Below, one piece after another: positions 8,735 to 16,195 of a DNA stretch of 64,000 nt. Made by a program: the position numbers and the translations under genes. Location of the stretch: contig NZ_JAAGWK010000026.1 of assembly GCF_010685995.1 (NCBI RefSeq), forward strand, positions 46,014 to 110,013, read 5' to 3'. A model generated the notes under the pieces. It searched no databases. It had not been told where the DNA came from and saw only the letters and a program-made list of their open reading frames with translations. This DNA is from Goekera deserti. Its GTDB lineage: Bacteria > Actinomycetota > Actinomycetes > Mycobacteriales > Geodermatophilaceae. The first letter of the stretch is position 1. Each line of letters starts with the position of its first letter.

Positions 8735-9244
8735 GTGAGCTATCGGAACAAGACCTATGTGGCCTTCGCGAGTGAGGACATCCGTTCTTATTGGCTCATG
8801 GAAGCATGGCGGGAGAACGTACACATCGACTTCAATTTCTTCGACGCCCACGACCTGTATGTCGCTCGGGACACGAGCAAGCCGGAATCCATCAAGGCTC
8901 GACTTCGTGAGCGGATGAAGAACGCTAAGCAGTTCGTCCTCCTCGGCAGCCGTTCGGCCAAGGCCAAGGGGGGTGATGGTCGGTCATTCCTCGCTTACGA
9001 GGTGCAGACCATGCTTTCGCTCGACCTTCCCGTCGTCGTGGCGAATCTCGATCAGGACCGCAACGTCGACCGGAGCTTCATCCCGACGCCTCTGCTGGAC
9101 GCGGACTACTACACGCTGTCGGTGTCATTCCAGCCTGCCATCATCAAGTACGCACTAGACAACTATGCGCCGCAGTATGCCGCGAGCGGAAAGACCGGGC
9201 CCCACTTTTACAACGAGAGCCACTACAAGAAGCTGGGTCTGTGA
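8735..9244 (+). CDS. thsB: ThsB-like TIR-domain protein (Thoeris)
   Basis: A 169-aa protein consisting almost entirely of a TIR-like fold of the ThsB/DUF1863 type. Strand A is KTYVAFASEDIRSYW, residues 51-72 give helix then ESIKARLRERMKN and QFVLLGS, and FLAYEVQTML places a likely catalytic Glu at 89, followed by DLPVVVANLD. In Thoeris, ThsB senses infection and uses NAD+ to make a nucleotide signal for ThsA; type II ThsB is reported to make histidine-ADP-ribose. GTG start with GGGGAGAG upstream. The stop overlaps the next gene by 4 bases. Codon usage is AT-richer than the host's. Signal identity is inferred from the partner. Confidence 0.85.
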   Translation: MSYRNKTYVAFASEDIRSYWLMEAWRENVHIDFNFFDAHDLYVARDTSKPESIKARLRERMKNAKQFVLLGSRSAKAKGGDGRSFLAYEVQTMLSLDLPVVVANLDQDRNVDRSFIPTPLLDADYYTLSVSFQPAIIKYALDNYAPQYAASGKTGPHFYNESHYKKLGL

Positions 9245-10098
9245 CCACAGCGATTCGGCGGGACCTTACGAAGGCCCGCTTCTGGCGGCACTTCTCAGTT
9301 CAGACCCTGGCGGCCGTCGGGCTCTTCGCCGTATTGATAGGACTGTTTGACGTTATTTTTCCCAATGTCGTCCCTAAGGGTGGGCGCTGGGTGGCGATCG
9401 TCGTCGTTGTTCTGTCGCTCATATATGGCGCGGTCAGGGCGTGGCCCAGACCGATCGAACAAAGCTATGACTCGCCGAACACAACGATCCGACTAGTCGA
9501 AGGGGATCTCTTCGCCGAGCCCGGCCACCTGGTTATCGGGATGTCGGACACCTTCGATACTGAAGTGCCTCATGTGATCGCAAGCAACAGCGTGCAGGCC
9601 CAGTTCGCGAGGCGCATCTTCCACGAGGATATGCGAGAGCTGGATCGGCAACTGGCCGAGGCCCTGATCGATGCATCCCCTCTGTGCTCAATAAGCAAGC
9701 CAGGGAAGCAGGTCAAATATCCGGTTGGTACCGTCGCTACCCTTCGGGATCATGCACGCCGATACTTCTGTGTCGCCTACACTGAAATGAATGAGCACTG
9801 CGAGGCTCGTGGCACAACCGATGGCATCTGGCGCAGCCTCGAGAATCTGTGGAAAGCGGTTTGCGCGCACGGGAACGGCGGAGTCGTATCCATCCCCGTC
9901 ATCGGGGGTGGCCAATCCCGGCTCTCTCAAGTCCTGCCCGCGCAGGACGCGATCAGGTTTACTATTCTTTCTTTCGTTCTGGCCTCACGTAGAGAGAAGA
10001 TCTGCGACGAGCTTCGCATCGTCGTTCGCCCGTCGGATTACGACAAGTTGGACCGTCTCGAGATCCAGGCATTCCTGAAGTCGCTTCGTGCGTCATGA
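9241..10098 (+). CDS. thsA: ThsA-like two-TM macro-domain effector (type II Thoeris)
   Basis: A 285-aa protein with two N-terminal TM helices (about 21-40 and 50-67) and a macro domain (about 83-265). Macro features: IRLVEGDLF (83-91), GHLVIGMSDTFDTE (95-108) and the ligand-loop motif SIPVIGGGQSRLS (217-229). This matches ThsA of type II Thoeris, where a macro domain binds the TIR-made ADP-ribose derivative and the membrane part mediates growth arrest or death. It overlaps thsB upstream (GTGA) and the HIT gene downstream (ATGA), so all three are translationally coupled. Family assignment is strong; activity is inferred. Confidence 0.85.
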   Translation: MTTAIRRDLTKARFWRHFSVQTLAAVGLFAVLIGLFDVIFPNVVPKGGRWVAIVVVVLSLIYGAVRAWPRPIEQSYDSPNTTIRLVEGDLFAEPGHLVIGMSDTFDTEVPHVIASNSVQAQFARRIFHEDMRELDRQLAEALIDASPLCSISKPGKQVKYPVGTVATLRDHARRYFCVAYTEMNEHCEARGTTDGIWRSLENLWKAVCAHGNGGVVSIPVIGGGQSRLSQVLPAQDAIRFTILSFVLASRREKICDELRIVVRPSDYDKLDRLEIQAFLKSLRAS

Positions 10099-10541
10099 TG
10101 TCCGCCATGAGTATTCAACTGCCCGATGACGGGCCATGCGCCTTCTGCGCATATCTGTCCGGCGAGCGCCCGTACACCGTACTCGCTCGGTACGACCTCA
10201 TCGCGGTGCTTGTCACGCGCGAGCAGCGCGGCGTATCACACCTCTTAGTGGTTCCGATCCGCCATGCTCAGACGATTCTTGACGTAAACGAGGGCGAGTC
10301 GGCTGCGCTTATGCGTGGCGTCCGAGCGGCCGCGCGAGTCATAGCCACAGTTGAGGGGTCACCTGGAATCGCTATCTGGCAAAACAACGGTGTGCCCGCT
10401 GCCCAGGCGATAGGACACCTGCACTTTCACGTCGCGGGCACCTTGCCTGAGGGCGGAACGGAGTGGGGGGACGTCGAGGAGATGTCGATCGCCGAGACCG
10501 AGCGGATCGCGCAGCGACTGCGCCGCGGAGCGGCGCTTTAA
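10095..10541 (+). CDS. HIT-family nucleotide hydrolase/transferase
   Basis: A 148-aa HIT protein with CAFC at 15-18, GVSHLLVVPIRHAQT near 47-60 and the catalytic triad in GHLHFHV (His108, His110, His112). HIT enzymes cleave phosphoramidates, dinucleoside polyphosphates or adenylated conjugates through a covalent nucleotidyl-His. The ATG overlaps the thsA stop (ATGA), placing it in the defence operon. A second in-frame Met at residue 5 could also serve as start. It is not part of the canonical Thoeris pair; a role in degrading or remodelling the TIR-made signal, or in repairing its damage, is my inference. Confidence 0.85.
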   Translation: MMSAMSIQLPDDGPCAFCAYLSGERPYTVLARYDLIAVLVTREQRGVSHLLVVPIRHAQTILDVNEGESAALMRGVRAAARVIATVEGSPGIAIWQNNGVPAAQAIGHLHFHVAGTLPEGGTEWGDVEEMSIAETERIAQRLRRGAAL

Positions 10542-10959
10542 ATTGAAGTAGCAACATAACTCGGGAGCCGGACCACAGCCTCTCCCGGCCAACCGGCGGC
10601 GGCTCCGTAGGTTCGCGCCCTTGCCGCCCGGGGTCGCGGTCAGGGGCCGTACCTTGGCCTAGCGGCGAGCACGGTGGACCCTTGACCGCGAGCACGGGTG
10701 GCGCATGCTCGTGCCGGAGGGGTCGTCGCACCGCAAGGTGACTTGACAGGCCGGGGACGCGTCGCCGATGCTCCCCGGCGTTCGCGGATAAACGGTCGTA
10801 TAGCCCGCGCTCTCACGACCGGAGTAGGGCCCCAATTCCCGCGAGCCCTAGATCATTCGTTGCGCGGGCGGCAAGCTGCTGGTGCCGAAGCAGTAGACCT
10901 CTCCGAGGGCGTAGGCGCCGGGGCCGATCAGATGCTGATCGGTTGCCTCGGAGGCCCCT
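10542..10959. other. Non-coding stretch of the element; possible origin
   Basis: No convincing gene. It contains a perfect 9-bp inverted repeat, TCGCGGTCA (10634-10642) and TGACCGCGA (10683-10691), and two near-identical copies of GCGAGCACGG around 10663 and 10688. A tight hairpin, CCGATCAG-ATG-CTGATCGG (10924-10942), ends 17 bp before rep. Position before an HUH Rep gene makes it a candidate double-strand origin or rep control region; neither is proven. Confidence 0.45.
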
Positions 10960-11700
10960 GTGATTGCACCGTCTCTGCCTGCGTCCAGTCCGGCGGGCTG
11001 GTTTGTCACGCTCTACCCCGGTGCCGGTGAGGTCGGGGGCTCGTTTCGCTACTCGGTGCCCGTGCAGCGTTCGCCTGGGGGTGGCGACCCAGAGCGCTCG
11101 CGCGAGGAGGCGGCGCGCCGGGCAGGTCGCAAGGTGCGTCGGTACTGCGCGCACAACCGACTAAACCGGCTGGGCACGCTCACCTACCGGGGACAGGGGT
11201 GTCACGACCCGATCCAACTGCGCCGGGACGTGGCCCAGTTCTTCCGCTCGCTGCGACAGCTGCTTGGAGAGGACCCGTTCCCCTACGTGTGGGTGCCGGA
11301 GTGGCACAAGACCGATCACGGTCTGCACGTGCACTTCGCGGCCGGACGGTTCATCCCGCGGCGGCTGATCGAGCAGGCGTGGGGCCACGGGTTCGTGCAC
11401 ATCAAGCTGCTCGGGCAGCTAGCGGCGGGCGCTGGCCCTCGTGACGAGGCGCGGGTGGCGGCTCGGTACCTGTCCAAGTACGTGCGGAAGTCCATCGACG
11501 AGCGCCGGATAGCCAACCGGCACCGGTACGAGGTGGCTCAAGGGTTCCAGCCGACGACGGTGCCGCTGCACGCACGCACGGTCGATGACGTCCTCGCCTT
11601 GGCTATCGCGGCCATGGGTGGTGAGCCGACGGATGTATGGCTCTCCGATGAGGCGATCGGCTGGGAGGGGCCGCCGTCAGTGTGGGCGATGTGGCCGTGA
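10960..11700 (+). CDS. HUH-type rolling-circle replication-associated protein
   Basis: A 246-aa protein. It shows YVWVPEWHKTDHGLHVHFA, with the HUH pair at His123 and His125 for metal binding. A downstream tyrosine motif, ARYLSKYVRK, offers Tyr170 or Tyr174 as the nicking nucleophile. LGTLTYRG near 71 may be motif 1. Such proteins nick an origin and start rolling-circle replication of small plasmids, phages and integrated elements. GTG start with GGAGG 7 nt upstream. The stop overlaps the next small ORF (GTGA). It probably allows replication of the excised circle. Confidence 0.8.
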   Translation: MIAPSLPASSPAGWFVTLYPGAGEVGGSFRYSVPVQRSPGGGDPERSREEAARRAGRKVRRYCAHNRLNRLGTLTYRGQGCHDPIQLRRDVAQFFRSLRQLLGEDPFPYVWVPEWHKTDHGLHVHFAAGRFIPRRLIEQAWGHGFVHIKLLGQLAAGAGPRDEARVAARYLSKYVRKSIDERRIANRHRYEVAQGFQPTTVPLHARTVDDVLALAIAAMGGEPTDVWLSDEAIGWEGPPSVWAMWP

Positions 11701-11849
11701 CCTCGGAGGAGCTGGCACAACGGGTTGCAGCCTCCTGCGCCGCTTCAGGGGTGCCGGTGCATGTCGAGGATGCACTCGCGGTGGCGGGGATCGTTGCGCT
11801 GTTGCGGGCGCCGGCGGATCGGTCGCGCGCGAAGGCCCGGAGGGTCTAG
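11697..11849 (+). CDS. Small element protein (50 aa)
   Basis: A GTG overlapping the rep stop opens a 50-codon frame ending at TAG 11847-11849. It starts MTSEELAQRVAASCAASG and ends with a basic tail, SRAKARRV. Residues 5-38 could form one or two helices. The coupling to rep and the short acidic-to-basic layout suggest an accessory or regulatory protein, but there is no recognisable domain. It is too short for standard ORF cutoffs. Confidence 0.5.
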   Translation: MTSEELAQRVAASCAASGVPVHVEDALAVAGIVALLRAPADRSRAKARRV

Positions 11850-11870
11850 CGCGTGGCCGGCCGGCGGGGC

Positions 11871-13268
11871 TCACAGCCGCCAGGACACCTGCACGCGGTC
11901 GGGGTCGAGGGCTCGGGCTCCCCGGGTGCCGGGGCCGATCGTGATGTTGGCGATGAGGGTTCGCAGGATCGCGGCTTGCCGATCGAGGTTGAGCTCAGCC
12001 CATTGGCGGCGCAGATCCTCGCCAGTGCCCAGGCCGGTGAGGGTGTCGGTGCGGTTGACTCGCGAGAGCCGCGTTTCCGCGTCCTTAACGCGCTTGTCAA
12101 GGGGGCTGCGGGCGGCTTCCCATTCCTGGCTGCTGATGGCGCCGGTCCCGAACTGCTTGGCGAGATAGTCCTGCGCCTCTTTAGCTTCGGCCAGCTCGGA
12201 CGACAGCCGGGAGACCTCGGCGTCGGCGCTGCCTCGTCCAGCGATCGCGTCTGCCACGGCAGGACTGTCGAGGCGGTAGAGGGCGTAGTCGGTGACCAGC
12301 TGCTCAAGCGGCGCCGCGACCACGGTCAGGCCGCCGCAGCCACGGTGGTCGGGGCCGGACAGGCAGACGTAGCGCCGGGAGTCGACACGGCGGGAGGAGA
12401 ACAGCGTGCCGCCGCACTTGCTGCACCGCAGCAGCCCTGACAGCAGGTAGGCGCGCGGAGTCCGGCGACCGGAGACCCTGCGGGACTCAATGGTAGCCAG
12501 CACTCGCTGGTGCAGCTCTTCGCTGATGATCGGTTGCCAGACAGCCTTGCCGATCACCTCGCCCTTGTGGGCGCGCAGCCCGGCGCTACGCGGGTTGGAC
12601 AGGACCAGGCGCAGGCTGTGGGTCTGCCACGGCACGCCCTTCACACTGCGAATGCCGCGCTGATCGAGGTCGGTGCACAGCGAGCGCAGCGACTCCCCGG
12701 CCACGAACCGCTCGGCCAGCTCCCGAACGATCGGGGCCTCGTCGGGGCGGTGGGTGATCGCGTCGTCTTCGAAGCCGAACGGGCGCAACGAACGGCCGTG
12801 CGGCAGCCCCAACTCGGCGTTCTGCAGCATTTTCCGCTTCACGCGGCGGCTCTTCGTCGCGCTCTCCTCCGCTACCACCGCACCCATGATCTGGGCGACC
12901 AGCAAGCTGTCACCCGAACCCAGGTCGGCATGCCCGGCGACGGCGCGGACGTGGCGCACCCGTGCGGCGTCGATGACCTCGAAGAACTGCTCGAGCTCCA
13001 GCGGCCGCCTGGTCAGTCGGCTCAGGTCGTAGATCAGCACGCCGTCCCGCGCGCCGGTGGTCAGATCCTCGAGCATCTGCGAGTAGTTGGGGCGGCGCTT
13101 GCCTGAGTAGGCGGAGAAGTCGTTGTCGATGTACTCGCCGCCCACCTGCCAGCCCAGGTCGGCGGCGAGCTTGCGGCAGTCCTCCACCTGGCGCTGCACG
13201 CCGAGTCCTTCCCCGGCTTGGTCGCTGCTGATGCGGGCGTAGATCGCGGCGGACCGGGGTGTCGTCAC
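11871..13268 (-). CDS. Large serine recombinase (integrase)
   Basis: A 465-aa protein. The N-terminal resolvase domain has YARISSD with nucleophile Ser14, then LIYDLSRLTRRPLE and the Arg-rich KSRRVKRKM. It is followed by a recombinase domain (GLPHGRSLRPFGFE, NPRSAGLRAHKGEV) and a zinc-ribbon region LLRCSKCGGTLFSS ... YVC ... HRGCGG. A coiled coil lies at ~355-425. It would catalyse attP x attB insertion into the HNH gene. GTG start at 13268, with TAGTAT on the minus strand 8 nt before it. Position next to attR is typical of serine integrases. Confidence 0.93.
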   Translation of the reverse strand: MTTPRSAAIYARISSDQAGEGLGVQRQVEDCRKLAADLGWQVGGEYIDNDFSAYSGKRRPNYSQMLEDLTTGARDGVLIYDLSRLTRRPLELEQFFEVIDAARVRHVRAVAGHADLGSGDSLLVAQIMGAVVAEESATKSRRVKRKMLQNAELGLPHGRSLRPFGFEDDAITHRPDEAPIVRELAERFVAGESLRSLCTDLDQRGIRSVKGVPWQTHSLRLVLSNPRSAGLRAHKGEVIGKAVWQPIISEELHQRVLATIESRRVSGRRTPRAYLLSGLLRCSKCGGTLFSSRRVDSRRYVCLSGPDHRGCGGLTVVAAPLEQLVTDYALYRLDSPAVADAIAGRGSADAEVSRLSSELAEAKEAQDYLAKQFGTGAISSQEWEAARSPLDKRVKDAETRLSRVNRTDTLTGLGTGEDLRRQWAELNLDRQAAILRTLIANITIGPGTRGARALDPDRVQVSWRL

Positions 13269-13277
13269 AATCAGTCA

Positions 13278-13300
13278 TACTAGGGACAGGTCAGGAACCT
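13278..13300. other. Right attachment junction (attR)
   Basis: Element sequence containing TACTAG (13278-13283) and CAGG (13292-13295) runs into AACCT (13296-13300), after which the HNH frame resumes. In the excised circle, TACTAG faces CTAGTA (8644-8649) and CAGG faces CCTG across the core. This gives the dyad expected of a serine-integrase attP. Confidence 0.75.
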
Positions 13301-13466
13301 CTGCTGCCTGTGCCGCCACCACCACCGGCTCAAGACCCACGCCCCCGGCTGGGTCTTCGCGATGGACACCGACGGCACCCTCCACGTGACCACACCCACC
13401 GGCGTCACCCGCAGCACCCGACCACCCGGTCTGCACCCAGCCGAGCACGACCCGCCACCCTTCTGA
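13301..13466 (+). pseudogene. DUF222/HNH gene, 3' part
   Basis: Encodes the last 55 residues of the split HNH protein, starting CCLCRHHHRLKTHAPGW and ending at TGA 13464-13466. It has no start of its own. It continues the 5' part exactly in frame if the integrated element is removed. Confidence 0.9.
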
Positions 13467-13484
13467 GGCAGCACCGACCACCGC

Positions 13485-14117
13485 TCACCCGGGCGGCGTC
13501 GTCAGCACCCGGGTCAGCGTGACCTGCTCCTCGACGTAGCCGAGCCGGGCGTACAGCGCGCGGGCCGGGCCGTTGGCCGCGCCGGTGTCGAGCGTGACCA
13601 CCGGCAGCCCACGGGACCGCGCCCACTCCTCCACCGCACCGACCAGCGCGGCCGCCACCCCACGGCGACGTGCACCCGGCGCCACCACCAGCTCCCCGAG
13701 GTACGCCTGCGGCTGCCCGGTGAAGTGGTGCTGCTCCTCGGCTCCGGCGAACCCGAGCACCTCCCTGCCGTCGACGGCGACCAGCAGCACCCGACCGCCG
13801 TCGCCCGACGGGACGGGTCCACCGGCACCCGTGCCCGACCCGGTCCCGTCGAGCGCCGACGACGACCCGGCGTGAGCGCCCGCCCCGTCGGACACCGACG
13901 ACGCCTCGGTCCCGTCGAGCGCCGTCGACGTCCTTGCCCGGTCAGGCGCCGTCGACGGCGCGGCCGTGCACGCGTGCTCCACCCACCCGACGACGGCGGA
14001 CCGCTGACCGTCGGCCGGTCGCCACGGGGGCATGCCCGCGGTCAGCTCCCCCGCGAGAGCGCGCAGCGCGGGGTGGTCGTCGTCGGTCGCCGGGCGGATG
14101 CGAACGGATCGGTCCAC
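13485..14117 (-). CDS. GNAT-family N-acetyltransferase with low-complexity insert
   Basis: A GNAT domain split into an N-terminal strand/helix (VRIRPATDDDHPALRAL) and a C-terminal core (LLVAVDGREVLGFAGA, YLGELVVAPGARRRGVAAALV, the acetyl-CoA loop, and PARALYARLGYVEE). Between them, about 55 residues rich in Ser, Ala, Gly and Thr include two related copies of S-x-ALDGT, encoded by a duplicated 16-bp CGGTCCCGTCGAGCGC. GTG at 14117 gives 210 aa; an upstream ATG at 14225 in the same frame would overlap malQ, so it is less likely. Substrate unknown. Confidence 0.8.
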   Translation of the reverse strand: MDRSVRIRPATDDDHPALRALAGELTAGMPPWRPADGQRSAVVGWVEHACTAAPSTAPDRARTSTALDGTEASSVSDGAGAHAGSSSALDGTGSGTGAGGPVPSGDGGRVLLVAVDGREVLGFAGAEEQHHFTGQPQAYLGELVVAPGARRRGVAAALVGAVEEWARSRGLPVVTLDTGAANGPARALYARLGYVEEQVTLTRVLTTPPG

Positions 14118-14212
14118 ACCGCCAGCCCACCACACCGGGACGGGCCGCGACGAGACGGACACGACCTCGTCTCGGCGCGCGCTCCGGCAGCCGGTCTTGC
14201 GACGATGGGGCG

Positions 14213-16189
14213 GTGACCGTCTCACCCACGACCGACGAGTGGGGCATCGACGCCAGCTGGCTCGACGGCTCCGACACCGAACACGCCATCTCCCCCGAGA
14301 CCATCGACCGCCTGCGTGCGGTCATCGGCCGGCCCCCGGCCGACCTGGACGAGCGCGGCCCGATCGTGGCCCGCCCCGGCGACGACCTGGAGGTCGAGCG
14401 CGCCGAGGTCCAGCTCGAGGACGGCGGGACCCGGTCGGTCGACGGCGCCCTGCCCGAGGACTTCCCGCTGGGCTACCACTGGCTCACCACCCCCGACGGC
14501 GTCCGCCGCCGGCTGATCGTCTCCCCCGGCCGCTGCTGGGCGCCCGGCGACGGCCGCTCCTGGGGCTGGGCCGTCCAGCTGTACGCCCTGCACGGCGAGG
14601 GCAGCTGGGGCATCGGCGACCTCGCCGACCTCGGCGCGGTCCGCGCCCTGGCCCAGCAGCAGGGCGCCGGCTTCGTCCTGATCAACCCGCTGCACGCCGT
14701 CGCCCCCACCGCCGGCCAGGAGTCAAGCCCCTACCTGCCGGCCACCCGGCGCTTCCGCAACCCGCTGTACCTGCGCGTGCAGGACGTGCCCGGCGCCGAC
14801 CGGGTCGAGCTGGACCACGCCGCGGGCCGCGCGCTGTCCGAGGCCGAGCTGATCGACCGGGACGCCGTCTGGGCGCTCAAGCGCACCCAGCTGCGCCGGG
14901 TCTTCGACGCCCGTGACACCGGCGACCGCAGCTTCAACGACTGGTGGTGGGACCAGGGTCAGCCGCTGCAGGACTGGGCCACCTGGTCGGTGCTCGCCGA
15001 GCAGCACGGCGGCGACTGGCACGCCTGGCCCGAGCACCTGCACGACCCGCACGGCGCCGGCGTCACCGAGTTCGCCCGCGCCCACGAGGACGACGTCGCC
15101 TTCCATGCCTGGCTGCAGTGGGCCCTGGACCTGCAGTTCCGCGCCGCCACCGACGGGCTGACCGTGATCCAGGACCTGCCGATCGGGGTCGCCGGCGGCG
15201 GCGCCGACGCCTGGACGTGGCAGGGCGTGCTCGCAGCCGGCGTCGACGTCGGCGCGCCACCGGACGCCTTCAACAGCCAGGGCCAGAACTGGGGCTCCCC
15301 GCCCCTGGTGCCGTGGCGGCTGCGCGCGGCGGACTACGTGCCGTTCATCGAGTCGATCCGGGCCACCATGACCGGCGCCGGCGGCCTGCGCATCGACCAC
15401 GTGATGGGCCTGTTCCGGCTGTGGTGGGTGCCCTCGGGCGCCGGTGCGACCGAGGGCGCCTACATCCGCTACCCGGCCGAGGACCTGCTGGACATCGTCG
15501 CGCTGGAGAGCCACCGTGCGCAGGCGATCGTCGTCGGCGAGGACCTCGGCATCGTCGAGGACGGCGTCCGGGAGCGGATGGCCGAGCACGGCATCCTGTC
15601 CTACCGGCTGCTGTACTTCGAGGAGGAGACCCCGGAGCACTGGCCCACCGGCTCGATGGGTGCGGTCACCACCCACGACCTGCCCACGATCGCCGGGCTG
15701 TGGACCGGCACGGACGTCGCCGAGCAGCTCGAGCAGGGCACCGGCACCGAGGACGAGCTGGCCCGGGGCCGCACCGAGCTGATGCAGAAGGTCACCGGTG
15801 TCACCGCCGACGCCGAGCCGGCCGAGGCCGTGGCCGCCGCCCACCGGCTGCTCGCCGAGGCACCGTGCACGCTGCTCTCGGTCACCCTGGACGACGCCGT
15901 CCTCGCCGAGCGGCGACCCAACATGCCGGGCACCACGCAGCGGCCCAACTGGTCGATCCCGCTGCCGGTCGCCGTCGAGGACCTCGCCGCGCACCCCGGG
16001 GTGCAGGAGCTCACCCGGCTGCTCGGCGAGGCCGTCGCGGCACCGCGGCCGGCGTCCCGGCGCTCGGGCAAGCCCGCCAAGGCGACCAGCAAGCGCAAGG
16101 CCAAGAAGGCGGAGAAGTCGGCCCAGGCCGCCACGTCGGAGCAGGGGTCGGAGGAGACCGCCGCGCCGGCCGAGGACGGCGGGGCCTGA
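14213..16189 (+). CDS. malQ: 4-alpha-glucanotransferase (amylomaltase)
   Basis: A 658-aa GH77 enzyme. Recognisable are SWGWAVQLYALHGEGSWGIG, INPLHAVAP, SSPYLPATRRFRNPLYL, GLRIDHVMGLFRLWWVP (catalytic Asp), VVGEDLGIVEDGV (catalytic Glu) and TTHDLPTIAGLWTG (third Asp). It transfers alpha-1,4-glucan segments in maltodextrin/glycogen turnover in the cytoplasm. The last ~55 residues are a Lys/Ala-rich then acidic tail (KRKAKKAEKSAQAA) not found in all MalQ proteins, probably disordered. GTG start at 14213, with GACGAT 7 nt upstream as a weak -10-like element. It may work with the GH13 enzyme at 544-2223. Confidence 0.93.
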   Translation: MTVSPTTDEWGIDASWLDGSDTEHAISPETIDRLRAVIGRPPADLDERGPIVARPGDDLEVERAEVQLEDGGTRSVDGALPEDFPLGYHWLTTPDGVRRRLIVSPGRCWAPGDGRSWGWAVQLYALHGEGSWGIGDLADLGAVRALAQQQGAGFVLINPLHAVAPTAGQESSPYLPATRRFRNPLYLRVQDVPGADRVELDHAAGRALSEAELIDRDAVWALKRTQLRRVFDARDTGDRSFNDWWWDQGQPLQDWATWSVLAEQHGGDWHAWPEHLHDPHGAGVTEFARAHEDDVAFHAWLQWALDLQFRAATDGLTVIQDLPIGVAGGGADAWTWQGVLAAGVDVGAPPDAFNSQGQNWGSPPLVPWRLRAADYVPFIESIRATMTGAGGLRIDHVMGLFRLWWVPSGAGATEGAYIRYPAEDLLDIVALESHRAQAIVVGEDLGIVEDGVRERMAEHGILSYRLLYFEEETPEHWPTGSMGAVTTHDLPTIAGLWTGTDVAEQLEQGTGTEDELARGRTELMQKVTGVTADAEPAEAVAAAHRLLAEAPCTLLSVTLDDAVLAERRPNMPGTTQRPNWSIPLPVAVEDLAAHPGVQELTRLLGEAVAAPRPASRRSGKPAKATSKRKAKKAEKSAQAATSEQGSEETAAPAEDGGA

Positions 16190-16195
16190 GCGCGG

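Larger units (their letters stand above)
8637..13300. mobile_element. 4,659-bp serine-integrase element carrying a Thoeris-like/HIT cassette
   Basis: Bounded by AACCT at both ends (8637-8641 and 13296-13300), so one element length is 4,659 bp. Contents in order: thsB-like TIR gene, TM-macro thsA-like gene and HIT gene (+); a 418-bp non-coding stretch with inverted repeats; HUH Rep gene and 50-codon ORF (+); and a large serine recombinase (-) whose start lies 28 bp inside the right end. No phage structural, terminase, relaxase or conjugation genes are present. The cargo is clearly AT-richer than the Rep, integrase and host genes. The layout suggests a replicative integrative plasmid-like island that relies on others for transfer. 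Confidence 0.9.

Noticed and set aside
10698..11030. A 110-codon plus-strand frame before rep
   Set aside because: No similarity or start signal, overlaps the inverted-repeat region and the true rep start with GGAGG.
8637..13300. Element as a prophage remnant
   Set aside because: No capsid, portal, terminase, tail or lysis gene; contents fit a plasmid-like integrative element.
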